64,000 nucleotides of DNA from CAIMUS01 sp046347625. Lineage in GTDB: Bacteria; Pseudomonadota; Gammaproteobacteria; Competibacterales; Competibacteraceae. Where the stretch lies: positions 372,001-436,000 of the forward strand of contig JAXMFU010000001.1 in assembly GCA_046347625.1 (NCBI GenBank), in the 5' to 3' direction. The translations under genes and the position numbers were made by a program. The notes under the pieces were generated by a model, which was not told the origin of the DNA, ran no database searches, and worked only from the letters and a program-made list of their open reading frames with translations. Position 1 is the first letter of the stretch. Every line of letters starts with the position of its first letter. Shown here one piece after another: positions 34,416 to 41,054 of the stretch.

Positions 34416-34481
34416 GTAGGGTGGGCATGGCCCACCATTCACACCCCGTCGATGGCGTAAGGTGGGCCGTGCCCACCCTAC
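34416..34481. repeat. REP-type palindrome pair
   Basis: GTAGGGTGGGCATGGCCCACC and the inverted GGTGGGCCGTGCCCACCCTAC, as at 12880 and 21570. Confidence 0.85.
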
Positions 34482-34559
34482 TTGGCTATTGGTCCGAAGT
34501 CACTCCAACACTCAGACTTCCAAGCTGGTAATAGACTTGCCGAATTTCCGCGATGACAC

Positions 34560-34760
34560 TCACGCCAGGGGGCTGCAGAGGAGTATAAAGTCCAGCCCTG
34601 TATGATCGGATAATTGGCCTTCAATTGATCCGAGCGGTGAGCATGGCCTGACCGGCAGGACATCAACGTTGAATGTGTGGATGTCGCGAGGCGCCTCGAC
34701 AAAGATATGATCGATTCGCCCATCATTTTTACTCGTCCAAAATGATGGATCTCGCGACAA
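34560..34760 (-). pseudogene. Endonuclease/exonuclease/phosphatase-family C-terminal fragment
   Basis: The frame reads SKNDGRIDHIFVEAPRDIHT, FNVDVLPV and later LSDHTGLDFILL. The KNDGRIDHIF and SDHTGL blocks match the last two motifs of the EEP fold (Asp and catalytic His). The N-terminal three quarters are missing. Confidence 0.65.
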
Positions 34761-35148
34761 CCAGTTCCACTAGCCGATTTCTGAGTGGCCCGCTTATCTC
34801 ATTGATCACATAATCAATGGCAACCGCTGGCAGGTTGAGAGTGCCCCTCACCGGCAAGCTGAAACTGAGACCAGCAAGCGCTGTTCGAATCACTTCAATA
34901 CCGATCAGCGACACGTTATCGATAAGTCTCTGGTAGCGCTCCCGCAGTACCTGAGCATCCTCGCCGGTTATCGGCCATCCAGTATTGCTGAAAGGAAAAG
35001 CATCACGAGATGGTTTAAAAGGCCCTGTCTTTCTCAGTAGAGCCGTGACCGAACTGTGAGGAGTATGATCGAAGCGCTGGATTAGTTGTCGCGTTAAATA
35101 TAGCGGTCCGACTCTACGGTGCTGGAAAGCTTCTCCAAGTTGTTTCAT
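34729..35148 (-). CDS. Hypothetical protein, 139 aa
   Basis: I do not recognise the family. The protein is mixed alpha/beta with no signal peptide. It has HTPHSSVTALLRKTGPFKPS near the N-terminus and a hydrophobic AVAIDYVINEISGPLRNRLVELVVARS end. The ATG follows a TAGGGGG stretch. Its end overlaps the EEP fragment in another frame. It may itself be a 3'-altered fragment, since homologous domains usually do not end inside another gene remnant. Confidence 0.45.
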   Translation of the reverse strand: MKQLGEAFQHRRVGPLYLTRQLIQRFDHTPHSSVTALLRKTGPFKPSRDAFPFSNTGWPITGEDAQVLRERYQRLIDNVSLIGIEVIRTALAGLSFSLPVRGTLNLPAVAIDYVINEISGPLRNRLVELVVARSIILDE

Positions 35149-35180
35149 TAATTTAACCCCCTAATTGGAGCAAGCGACTT

Positions 35181-35252
35181 CTTAGGTAATTTCTGGCAAA
35201 GGTTATACCGGAAATTCGGGCATGGGTGGGTATGGATTCCTCTCCTTGGATA
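35181..35252. repeat. Interspersed 70-base repeat, copy 2
   Basis: Matches 28884-28956. The copy is cut at GGATAAAG by the IS630 relic. Confidence 0.8.
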
Positions 35253-35443
35253 AAGTGAAATTGCTAATCAGATTTTTCCTAATTTAGAGGTATTGAAAAA
35301 GATAGTTAATCAGCTTTTCTCATCTAAACCAAAAGCCTTCTTTGCCGCGTTAATCCGGAGGAGCTTTATCTTCGATGCCCTTCAAAAAATTGGAATGGTA
35401 CCAGATACTGCTTAAAGTAGTTTTTTAGTACCATTTGGTATTA
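35252..35443 (+). pseudogene. IS630 relic, inverted relative to the intact copy
   Basis: The plus strand encodes EIANQIFPNLEVLKKIVNQL and KPKAFFAALIRRSFIFDALQ up to the stop, then the terminal repeat to GGTATTA. It is the 3' end of the same element as 32394-33559, with several substitutions, in the opposite direction. The pair could support inversion of the DNA between them. Confidence 0.85.
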
Positions 35444-35574
35444 TTCCCACTACAACAGCATCAGGATTAGCCATTTGAAATCCTCCGCATAGTCAAAGAA
35501 GGGTTGTTAACAAATCAATTTGTGCTGGCGATACAGTGCTCATCTGTCGGTTGGGAGGGAGAGAAATTTCACCC
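35444..35574. other. Remnant of a cassette without ORF
   Basis: The last 50 bases (TCGGTTGGGAGGGAGAGAAA, then TTTCACCC) match the conserved side of the ORF-less cassettes at 35637, 43867 and 47280. No gene is seen. Confidence 0.6.
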
Positions 35575-35636
35575 GCCCTAACGCCTTAAGCTCAGCCGCC
35601 GGCACCAGCCGGTCGGCTGGAGCGTTCAGTTAGGGC
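35575..35636 (-). other. attC site
   Basis: GCCCTAAC...GTTAGGGC ends and the inner AAGCTCAGCCGCCGG / CCGGTCGGCTGGAGC arms form a 62-base imperfect palindrome of the integron type. Confidence 0.92.
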
Positions 35637-35793
35637 AGAGGCTTCCCGAAACCCACCGTTTCCGAACCGCCGCCCTCCCCAAAACCATAGCACAACTTTT
35701 CCAACTTGCCACCGGCCGGAGGCTTCCTCAAGTAAAGACAGGATGACGTTGATTCGTCCAGACAATCATTTGGGATGGAGAGAAACTCCACCC
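35637..35793. other. Cassette without a credible ORF
   Basis: This 157-base interval between two attC sites is similar to the cassettes at 47280-47438 and, more weakly, 43867-44025. An open frame crosses it on the minus strand, but it starts inside an attC and the related copies have stops at the matching place, so coding is unlikely. Confidence 0.7.
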
Positions 35794-35856
35794 GCTCTAA
35801 CGTTTGAGCTAACCGCCCCGCTGTGTAGGGCCGGTTGAGCGAATGGCTGGGCGATA
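35794..35856 (-). other. Degenerate attC site
   Basis: GCTCTAACGTTTGAGCTAAC starts like the other sites, and a GGCCGGTTGAGCGAATGG arm follows, but the right core is changed to GGCTGGGCG. It serves the cassette at 35863-36669. Confidence 0.7.
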
Positions 35857-35862
35857 ACTCGC

Positions 35863-36669
35863 TCAAAGCTTGGCTTTCTCAGCCACTATGACGTTTGTTA
35901 TCCACCCGACCGCCTTCGAATTCTTTGTGCCATCCTCTGTAACAAACACATCCGAACAATTTGGATTTCCATCTATTTGCTGTTTTACCGCGATTAGCTT
36001 TGCCGTCTTTCCAACGGTTCCGAATGCCGCTGCGACCTGCCCGTAGTTGTCGGAGGTAATCATGTCGCTTAATGATAAAGTCTTTGCGTTGGCGTTGTCT
36101 TCAATGGCTTGTTTCGCAATGTACTTATCGATGAGGCTGCGATGAATTATGTACTTGACTCGACCGGCATCATCAAGTATTGGAAGTCGATTCTTATCGC
36201 ATGTGTTGAATACGCCTTCAACAATATCCTCCCAGAGTTTCACCTTGTTTTCCGACTTCGTAAGCGTATAAGTTGTAGTTGTCATGTCCTCCAGCGAAAT
36301 CATAGCCTCTACTACAGGAATTTGCTCTAACTTCTGCTCTGGTGATAGTTGCTTCACTAAATTGGCGGTTTGCTTCGCGGCCTCAGCGAAATTTTCTCTG
36401 GAGAAATAGAAAGCTAGCACCGTGCCGACCCAGGTGCCCAAGACCGGAAGCAGCATAGTAAAAGTGTCGCGAATGAAAGCGAATTTTTTGTCTGCTGTTG
36501 CGGTATTTGTGTCTCCAATTAGAAGAGCAGATAAAATGGCTGCCAAACCCAGTACTCCGACTGTGGTCAATGCAAAATATATGACATTCTTACCAATATT
36601 TGCTCTTGCAGCTAGTTCTGCGCGAGTTGGGTCATTATCGGCAGCCCTATCGGTTTTTGATGAGTCCAT
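35863..36669 (-). CDS. Membrane protein with CBS-like domain (integron cassette)
   Basis: A 268-residue protein with two hydrophobic helices (NVIYFALTTVGVLGLAAILSALLIG and FTMLLPVLGTWVGTVLAFYF) and a cytoplasmic part. Residues about 115-190 look like a CBS motif (MISLEDMTTTTYTLTKSENK, then NTCDKNRLPILDDAGRVKYI). The role is unknown; such proteins may sense nucleotides. It starts at the ATG at 36669 and fills one cassette. Codon use is more AT-rich than the flanking chromosome, as is common for cassettes. Confidence 0.75.
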   Translation of the reverse strand: MDSSKTDRAADNDPTRAELAARANIGKNVIYFALTTVGVLGLAAILSALLIGDTNTATADKKFAFIRDTFTMLLPVLGTWVGTVLAFYFSRENFAEAAKQTANLVKQLSPEQKLEQIPVVEAMISLEDMTTTTYTLTKSENKVKLWEDIVEGVFNTCDKNRLPILDDAGRVKYIIHRSLIDKYIAKQAIEDNANAKTLSLSDMITSDNYGQVAAAFGTVGKTAKLIAVKQQIDGNPNCSDVFVTEDGTKNSKAVGWITNVIVAEKAKL

Positions 36670-36733
36670 GATCTACTCCCAGTTAGTTAAGCATCAATAC
36701 CAATGCATCAGAAAAGACGGTGCATTCCTTGAC

Positions 36734-36793
36734 GCCTAACGCTCCAAGCTCAGCCGCCGACGGAGCACGGTCGGCTGGAGCGTTCAGTTAGGC
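36734..36793 (-). other. attC site
   Basis: GCCTAAC...GTTAGGC, 60 bases, with CCAAGCTCAGCCGCCG / CGGTCGGCTGGAGCG arms. Confidence 0.93.
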
Positions 36794-37254
36794 TACTGTA
36801 TCTTCGGGCTAAAGACTTTAGAAAAATCAACTTTAATACCCTCGCTTTCAACCTTCTCACCATGGAATAACTGCTCTTCTGTCGGAGTAGTGACAAATAC
36901 ACTTCTACTATACGGCTCTACTGTCCAAACAGTTTTTACACCTGCCTTAATCAGCTGAGTAGCTTTTTCTAACATTTCTTGAATCGTTTGGCTTGAGGAT
37001 ACTACTTCGATAGCTAAAACTGGTTTCTCTTGACATTTCAATACATCATGAAAAAGGTTTGGATAAACCTGACCCTTGGAAAAAATGGATATATCAGGTG
37101 TTATTCCGTTCGCGATATCGAGAGTCAGTGCCGGCAAGGGTTCTATAGTTTCGTCTAATATCAATTGTCGCAGAATTTGCAGACAGATATAACTGTGATT
37201 TAGTGAAGGCATTGCTTCAACATGTTCAGCGTGATTAACAACTTCAATCGACAT
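36793..37254 (-). CDS. Uma2-like (DUF820) cassette protein
   Basis: A 153-residue protein of the Uma2/DUF820 nuclease-like fold: LTLDIANGITPDISIF, KPVLAIEVVSSSQTIQEML, and LIKAGVKTVWTVEPYSRSVFV. The fold's acidic and Lys positions are partly kept (the D of TPDISIF and the E of AIEVVS). Function is unknown. The stop codon coincides with the first base of the attC, a tight fit usual for cassettes. It is distantly related to the Uma2 protein at 10276 but lacks the coiled coil. Confidence 0.78.
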   Translation of the reverse strand: MSIEVVNHAEHVEAMPSLNHSYICLQILRQLILDETIEPLPALTLDIANGITPDISIFSKGQVYPNLFHDVLKCQEKPVLAIEVVSSSQTIQEMLEKATQLIKAGVKTVWTVEPYSRSVFVTTPTEEQLFHGEKVESEGIKVDFSKVFSPKIQ

Positions 37255-37282
37255 TTTACAATCATCATCTAGTCAGTTTCAG

Positions 37283-37348
37283 GCCCTAACGCTTCAAGCT
37301 CAGCCGCCGCGCCATCAGGCGCAGTCGGCTGCAGCGTTTGGTTAGGTC
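37283..37348 (-). other. attC site
   Basis: GCCCTAAC...GGTTAGGTC, about 66 bases, with CTTCAAGCTCAGCCGCCG and CAGTCGGCTGCAGCG arms. Confidence 0.92.
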
Positions 37349-37351
37349 ACT

Positions 37352-37534
37352 TTATCCAGCCTGAGCTTCATACCCTTTGGCTTCCTTAGGCTTTAGCTCG
37401 TCATGCAAAAGACGCGCTTTCTTTTGGTAAAACGCTACCTGTTGATCCCAGCTTTTTCCCTTCAACTGCTCATAATGAGTATCCCGTATATGACGAACTA
37501 TCTCCACCGCCTTTATTTCAAGATCTTTCTTCAT
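37352..37534 (-). CDS. Small antitoxin candidate (integron cassette)
   Basis: A 60-residue, charged, helical protein (MKKDLEIKAVEIVRHIRDTH, then SWDQQVAFYQKKARLLHDEL). It overlaps the end of the PIN gene upstream by 17 bases and is weakly similar to the small gene in the same position at 39284. Toxin-first order is unusual for PIN modules but occurs. The antitoxin role is inferred from position and pairing. Confidence 0.72.
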   Translation of the reverse strand: MKKDLEIKAVEIVRHIRDTHYEQLKGKSWDQQVAFYQKKARLLHDELKPKEAKGYEAQAG

Positions 37535-37988
37535 AATTGGTCACCTCACGGGGTGAATAAATTTGAATAGGTTTATAACCTTGTTCCTGATGAATGGCGT
37601 TAAACCGCTGTATTTTATCTAAGTGCACAATGTGTTTGAAATTCCAACTCACCAACACGTCTACACTCGCCACCGTTGCTAAACCAATATGTAGGCCATC
37701 GTCGTAAAATTTCGGTGTCAGAATCCGGCGTGCTTGATAGATGTCAGCTAAGATTTTTGCTTCTTCTGTCAGAGGTACAAACTCCACTTGCCAAGAAAGA
37801 AGCTGTGCATACTGTGCCTTGACTTCCTCCGGGGCAGAGGCAATTTCCGCCGTAACCACTTCTGATATGACTGGCTTAAAGTTGCCAAGTTGAAAGTCCT
37901 TCATTAAGCCTTTCGACCACGGTGCGAACTCAGGATCGAAGCAGCCACCGATGACTGATGTGTCGACATAAACGCGTTGTACCTTCAT
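37518..37988 (-). CDS. PIN-domain toxin (integron cassette)
   Basis: A 156-residue PIN-domain protein: VYVDTSVIGGCFDPEF (first Asp), VVTAEIASAPEEV, LHIGLATVASVDVLVSWNFKHIVHLDKI. It is clearly homologous to the cassette toxin at 39459-39929, and more divergent from the PIN proteins at 9082 and 12961. A predicted Mg-dependent RNase. Both genes of the pair lie in one cassette, which stabilises integron arrays in other bacteria. Confidence 0.87.
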   Translation of the reverse strand: MKVQRVYVDTSVIGGCFDPEFAPWSKGLMKDFQLGNFKPVISEVVTAEIASAPEEVKAQYAQLLSWQVEFVPLTEEAKILADIYQARRILTPKFYDDGLHIGLATVASVDVLVSWNFKHIVHLDKIQRFNAIHQEQGYKPIQIYSPREVTNYEERS

Positions 37989-37990
37989 CA

Positions 37991-38087
37991 GTTAACGATA
38001 CCATCTTGCAGTCTGGCAGGCTCCTGGGAGAGCGGGCGTTCCGCCCGCTCGTGGCCAGGATAGCCACTTAGGTTTAACCATGCAAAT
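37991..38087 (-). other. Atypical attC-like hairpin
   Basis: Bounded by GTTAACG and GGTTTAACC, the segment folds as GGCTCCTGG, GAGCGGGCG, loop TTCCG, CGCCCGCTC, CCAGGATAGCC. It occupies the place where the attC of the Cys-rich cassette should be, but does not match the CTCAGCCGCC family. Confidence 0.5.
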
Positions 38088-38088
38088 C

Positions 38089-38289
38089 CTAAGAATGGCT
38101 ACATGTTACACAGTTCCCACCTGTCGGTCTTCCCCCGACAAACGCAGTACAACCACAATAAGTCGGTCCAGTCGGTCCAACGCCTGTCCACGTACAGGCA
38201 CCCCAACCGCACCATAATGGGTGTTGTTCATGATTCTCAGCAGGCATATCCATTTCAAACTGGTGAAGATGATGGTGTAGTCCAGGCAA
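38089..38289 (-). CDS. Small Cys/His-rich cassette protein
   Basis: A 66-residue frame (TTG start as listed; an ATG 12 codons in is an alternative). The C-terminal part has CGWGACTW, GPTYCGCTAF and GGNCVTCSHS, six Cys in CxxxxC, CxC and CxxC spacing, and the N-terminus has HHHLHQ. This suggests a metal-binding or disulfide-rich small protein. I do not recognise the family. It is the only frame that fits this cassette. Confidence 0.55.
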   Translation of the reverse strand: MPGLHHHLHQFEMDMPAENHEQHPLWCGWGACTWTGVGPTGPTYCGCTAFVGGRPTGGNCVTCSHS

Positions 38290-38336
38290 GATCGTATCAG
38301 TTACCGGATGGAATTCAGTCGAGTATATGATTTATC

Positions 38337-38397
38337 CCCTAACGACAAAGCTCAGCCGCCGCACGGTAGCGCGGTCGGCTGGAGCGATTGGTTAGGC
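38337..38397 (-). other. attC site
   Basis: CCCCTAAC...GTTAGGC, 61 bases, with AAAGCTCAGCCGCCGC and GCGGTCGGCTGGAGCG arms. Confidence 0.93.
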
Positions 38398-38411
38398 AGC
38401 AGCTTTCAGCT

Positions 38412-38693
38412 TCAGTAAACTTCATCGTGAGTACCCACCGTTTGTAGCAAAACAGCCTCAGAACCTTCGTGTTGCACAAACTGGAAAATAATCCTTAAAT
38501 CGTAACCAGCGCTACATGACCACGATCCCTCAAGGTCTCCTTTGAGTTTATGGGTTTTCAATTTTGGATCAAACACATCTTCTGACATTACCTCCAGAGC
38601 TACTCGAAGGTCTTGTGCAAGCTGAGGGTGCTTTTTGAGCAGGTGCTTGGCTGCCCGTACAAAGGCACTGGACCGAATCAGCATTCGTTTCAC
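38412..38693 (-). CDS. RelE/YafQ-like toxin (integron cassette)
   Basis: A 93-residue RelE-superfamily toxin starting with GTG at 38693: KRMLIRSSAFVRAAKHLLKK, LKGDLEGSWSCSAGYDLRII, and a C-terminal LLQTVGTHDEVY with the catalytic-type His near the end. The start overlaps the antitoxin stop as GTGA. Such toxins cleave mRNA at the ribosome. The gene is complete and ends 14 bases before the attC. Confidence 0.9.
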   Translation of the reverse strand: MKRMLIRSSAFVRAAKHLLKKHPQLAQDLRVALEVMSEDVFDPKLKTHKLKGDLEGSWSCSAGYDLRIIFQFVQHEGSEAVLLQTVGTHDEVY

Positions 38694-38905
38694 GATAGAA
38701 TCTCTTTCATGAGATCCTCCACCGTGGTTGGTTGGCACCGACCTGCCGCGAACTCGGTCCGCGCCTCCTGAATGTCGGCAGCCAACTGCTTGCGGCCCCG
38801 TTCGATTAAGCGACGCCGCACAATATCCAGAAGTGTCTCTTGTTCTTCCGAGGATAACCTCTCAATCGCTTCCAGGACTTCCCCGAAAGGTATCGTCTGT
38901 TCCAT
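38690..38905 (-). CDS. Antitoxin of the RelE-like cassette toxin
   Basis: A 71-residue helical acidic protein from the ATG at 38905 (MEQTIPFGEVLEAIERLSSE, then LLDIVRRRLIERGRKQLAAD). The family is often annotated as an antitoxin component of RelE/ParE pairs. The longer frame to 38998 begins inside the next attC and is not preferred. It is coupled to the toxin by a four-base overlap. Confidence 0.82.
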   Translation of the reverse strand: MEQTIPFGEVLEAIERLSSEEQETLLDIVRRRLIERGRKQLAADIQEARTEFAAGRCQPTTVEDLMKEILS

Positions 38906-38933
38906 GTTTACCTCCACTCCAGGAATCTTGGTA

Positions 38934-39009
38934 ACCCTAACAACCAAGGTTGAGGGGATGCGAAGCCAGCTTGCTGGTGAACTATCCCCCTTGAACAACG
39001 GGTTAAACT
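38934..39009 (-). other. attC site, divergent type
   Basis: CCCTAAC (38935-38941) and GTTAAAC (39002-39008) are good core sites for a 76-base element with AACCAAGGTTGAGGGG and CCCCCTTGAACAA arms. The inner sequence differs from the main family. Confidence 0.65.
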
Positions 39010-39253
39010 AATGGCCACACAATTGTGATTCGCAGGGCTTGCCATCGCCGTCTCCATCGATTTGGATACCGGGACAATTCCGCAGGTAGAAGGTAGCCTC
39101 TTCACAAGACACCATCTGGGAACAATGTGTCTTACCTGCGCAGCGAAATTGTGCTACCGCAGTTTTTGTCTCAGCACTGGAGCGAGCCAACGCAAAAGTA
39201 GCACGGTTCACCCCATAATAATGCCAAGCTATTGCACTTACGGCAATCAGCAA
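39008..39253 (-). CDS. Excalibur-domain protein (integron cassette)
   Basis: The C-terminal 40 residues are a Cys-containing excalibur calcium-binding domain: SCEEATFYLRNCPGIQIDGD and GDGKPCESQLC, with the DxDGDG loop. The N-terminal part is a hydrophobic signal/anchor (LLIAVSAIAWHYYG). The only usual start in frame is a TTG at 39253. The sequence is open upstream (CIRLRNILLL) to a stop in the attC, so the natural start is uncertain. It is predicted to be exported or membrane-anchored. A 63-base relic of its 5' end is at 29427. Confidence 0.8.
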   Translation of the reverse strand: MLIAVSAIAWHYYGVNRATFALARSSAETKTAVAQFRCAGKTHCSQMVSCEEATFYLRNCPGIQIDGDGDGKPCESQLCGH

Positions 39254-39281
39254 CAGGATGTTCCGTAATCTTATACAATCA

Positions 39282-39344
39282 GCCTAACGTTCAAGCTCAG
39301 CCGCCGCGCCATCAGGCGCGGTCGGCTGTAGCGCCTTGTTAGGC
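39282..39344 (-). other. attC site
   Basis: GCCTAAC...GTTAGGC, 63 bases, with TTCAAGCTCAGCCGCCGCGC and GCGCGGTCGGCTGTAGCG arms. The antitoxin gene upstream reads through it to its stop. Confidence 0.93.
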
Positions 39345-39475
39345 TTGGAATGTTCGGTAAAGGACGAAAAGAAAGCAATAATTTCCTCATGGTTCTTGCC
39401 AGCTAACATGGCAGCTTGCTCGTCACGCACCTTGCGGAAAAACTCGACGGTCCGAAACTCACTCTTCTGCGCCAT
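39284..39475 (-). CDS. Small antitoxin candidate reading into attC
   Basis: A 63-residue protein: residues 1-43 (MAQKSEFRTVEFFRKVRDEQ, AAMLAGKNHEEIIAFFSS) are gene-specific and weakly similar to the small protein at 37352. The last 20 residues (KPNKALQPTAPDGAAAELER) are encoded by the attC itself, a common trait of cassette genes. It overlaps the PIN gene by 17 bases. Confidence 0.72.
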   Translation of the reverse strand: MAQKSEFRTVEFFRKVRDEQAAMLAGKNHEEIIAFFSSFTEHSKPNKALQPTAPDGAAAELER

Positions 39476-39929
39476 GGCTTATGACCTCTCGCGGCGAATG
39501 GATCGCCAGCAGTTTGTATCCCTGCTCCAGATTCACAGCGTTAAATAAGCGGATTTTGTCCAGCCTGACGATATGCTTAAAATTCCAGCTAACCAGAACG
39601 TCTACCTCAGCGATTGTAGCCAGTGCAATATGCAGCATGTCGTTGTAAAAGCGTGAACTCAGCACACCATGTGTCGTGTAGCTTTCAACGAGCGAGACTG
39701 CCTCATCTGTAACACCAACAACTTCAGCGGGTAATGAAAGCAATTCGAGATGTAGGGCTTGAACAAATCCTGGTGCCGGGGCGACTTCGGCAGCCGTCAC
39801 GTTCGACAGTACCGGCACGTAACGCCGCTGCCTGAAGTCTTCCACCAGCGCCTCAGACCAGACTTTGAATTCTGGGTCGAAACAGCCGCCGATTACCGAT
39901 GTGTCAAGATAGATGCGTAGCTTTCTCAT
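39459..39929 (-). CDS. PIN-domain toxin (integron cassette), paralogue
   Basis: A 156-residue protein of the same length and close sequence to the toxin at 37518: YLDTSVIGGCFDPEFKVWSE, TAAEVAPAPGFV, LHIALATIAEVDVLVSWNFK, HIVRLDKIRLFNAVN. Two diverged copies of one TA family in a single array suggest repeated capture or an old duplication. The upstream ATG is clear; the gene starts 30 bases after the next attC. Confidence 0.87.
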   Translation of the reverse strand: MRKLRIYLDTSVIGGCFDPEFKVWSEALVEDFRQRRYVPVLSNVTAAEVAPAPGFVQALHLELLSLPAEVVGVTDEAVSLVESYTTHGVLSSRFYNDMLHIALATIAEVDVLVSWNFKHIVRLDKIRLFNAVNLEQGYKLLAIHSPREVISHGAEE

Positions 39930-39959
39930 GACAGAAGTTTAGCCTCTCGGTTACCAGTA

Positions 39960-40018
39960 GCCTAACGCCCGGCATCAGCCGCGCGCGTAGCGCGTCGGCT
40001 GCATGCGTTTGTCAGGGC
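39960..40018 (-). other. attC site, second family, core altered
   Basis: GCCTAACGCCCGGCATCAGC, a GCGCGCGTAGCGCG centre and GTCGGCTGCATGCG. The right core is GTCAGGGC instead of GTTAGGGC. An inverted-repeat element follows at once. Confidence 0.88.
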
Positions 40019-40019
40019 A

Positions 40020-40130
40020 GGGCTTTAAAGGTGACAAGAATAACTTATTGATTATTTTATGAAAAATTTTGGCGCAGTGCACAAAATGGCGTTGTAACCT
40101 ATTGATTTATATAGGCCACCTTTAAAGCCC
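40020..40130. mobile_element. 111-bp inverted-repeat element at an attC end
   Basis: GGGCTTTAAAGGTG and CACCTTTAAAGCCC are perfect inverted ends of an AT-rich insert. After it the attC end is repeated intact (GGTTTGTTAGGGCTATCGG). No ORF is inside. It looks like a small mobile element that split or duplicated the recombination site. Confidence 0.75.
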
Positions 40131-40302
40131 TGGTTTGTTAGGGCTATCGGAATAAATCGAGCCTGATCCCTTTTTCCTTTTCGTTTCCGACCCCCAAAGG
40201 TCATGCCGATTTACCTCGGCGCCCCTATGGATGAAAATCCGCCCAGTGCAAAGCCAATCGTGATTTTCACGGCAACCTACGGCTAACCGACCGATATGTT
40301 GG

Positions 40303-40536
40303 TTATTCACGAGTCGTCTTTGGCATAGTGGCAATCAGTGCACGTAGTACCACATTGACCGATTCCGGTGTAGTGAAAACCTCAGCAATATCCGGATCAA
40401 GTACGACGATGCGGCTGCCCGGCTTATGTTCCATAGCAAACCGGTTAGGGCGGGCTTTGCTGTAGTCAAAATGATACTCAGACAGCATATCGTCATCAGC
40501 AACTTGCTGGATATCAGAATCTTGCATGCTCTTCAT
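40303..40536 (-). CDS. BrnA-like antitoxin (integron cassette)
   Basis: A 77-residue protein from the ATG at 40536 (MKSMQDSDIQQVADDDMLSE, then FAMEHKPGSRIVVLDPDIAE, VNVVLRALIATMP). The C-terminal part has the strand-helix-helix look of CopG-type DNA binding. It overlaps the BrnT gene by 23 bases, the normal order for this module. The longer frame to 40638 is an artefact of overlap. Confidence 0.8.
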   Translation of the reverse strand: MKSMQDSDIQQVADDDMLSEYHFDYSKARPNRFAMEHKPGSRIVVLDPDIAEVFTTPESVNVVLRALIATMPKTTRE

Positions 40537-40801
40537 AGTCTTTGCGCTCTCGCTTGGTAGCTGGACGTGCGCTGATGATCCGAACCACTTCGGCACGTTC
40601 GGTGAAACAAACCAACAACAGGCGGTTTTGTGCATCATGTCCTATGATGATTTCCCGTTTCTCGCCTTTAGAATGTATTTCATCGTCGAAGATGACAGCC
40701 AGTGGATCGTAAAACGCGGTTGCTGCCTCATCAAAGGTGACACCATGCTTTTTAGCGTTAGTCGCTGCTTTTATCTCGTCCCAGTCGAATTTAATATTCA
40801 C
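40514..40801 (-). CDS. brnT: BrnT-type toxin (integron cassette)
   Basis: A 95-residue BrnT RNase: KFDWDEIKAATNAKKHGVTF, EAATAFYDPLAVIFDDE, RLLLVCFTERAEVVRIISARPATKRE. The start codon is GTG at 40801. This is the intact counterpart of the dead BrnT cassette at 29871, though the two are different alleles with low similarity. Confidence 0.9.
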   Translation of the reverse strand: MNIKFDWDEIKAATNAKKHGVTFDEAATAFYDPLAVIFDDEIHSKGEKREIIIGHDAQNRLLLVCFTERAEVVRIISARPATKRERKDYEEHARF

Positions 40802-40984
40802 GGTTTACAAGGGCCTCATCCACCGGCATACAATTAGAGTTCGTAGATTCCACGTAGAGCGCATTAGCGTAGCGTAATGCACCGCATAAGGCGGGTGAGC
40901 CGAAACCCTTCGGCGGAATACGGCCTGACGGCCTATTCCGCCCTACGCGAGCTGACCCCGTTTTTCGGAAGCTCACCCGCCCGC
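40802..40984. other. Non-coding part of cassette with palindrome
   Basis: No gene is seen. GCGTAGGGCGGAATAGGCCG in inverted form (about 40907-40950) makes a long REP-like hairpin, and a TGACCCCGTTTTTC motif follows. Confidence 0.6.
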
Positions 40985-41054
40985 GCCCGCCACTAAACCT
41001 GAAAACACCAAATAGCTTGCGGGCGCGGATCGGGTGGAGCGCAATGTTTAGGCT
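40985..41054 (-). other. attC site, divergent type
   Basis: CACTAAAC and GTTTAGGC mark the ends; the right arm GGGTGGAGCGCAATGTTTAGG resembles the main family. The left arm is poorly matched. Confidence 0.55.

Noticed and set aside
34478..34726. An 82-residue frame over the endonuclease-like fragment
   Set aside because: The overlapping frame at 34560-34760 has the family motifs; this one does not.
35630..35866. A 78-residue minus-strand frame in an ORF-less cassette
   Set aside because: It starts inside the attC and the related cassette at 47280 has a stop in the matching frame.
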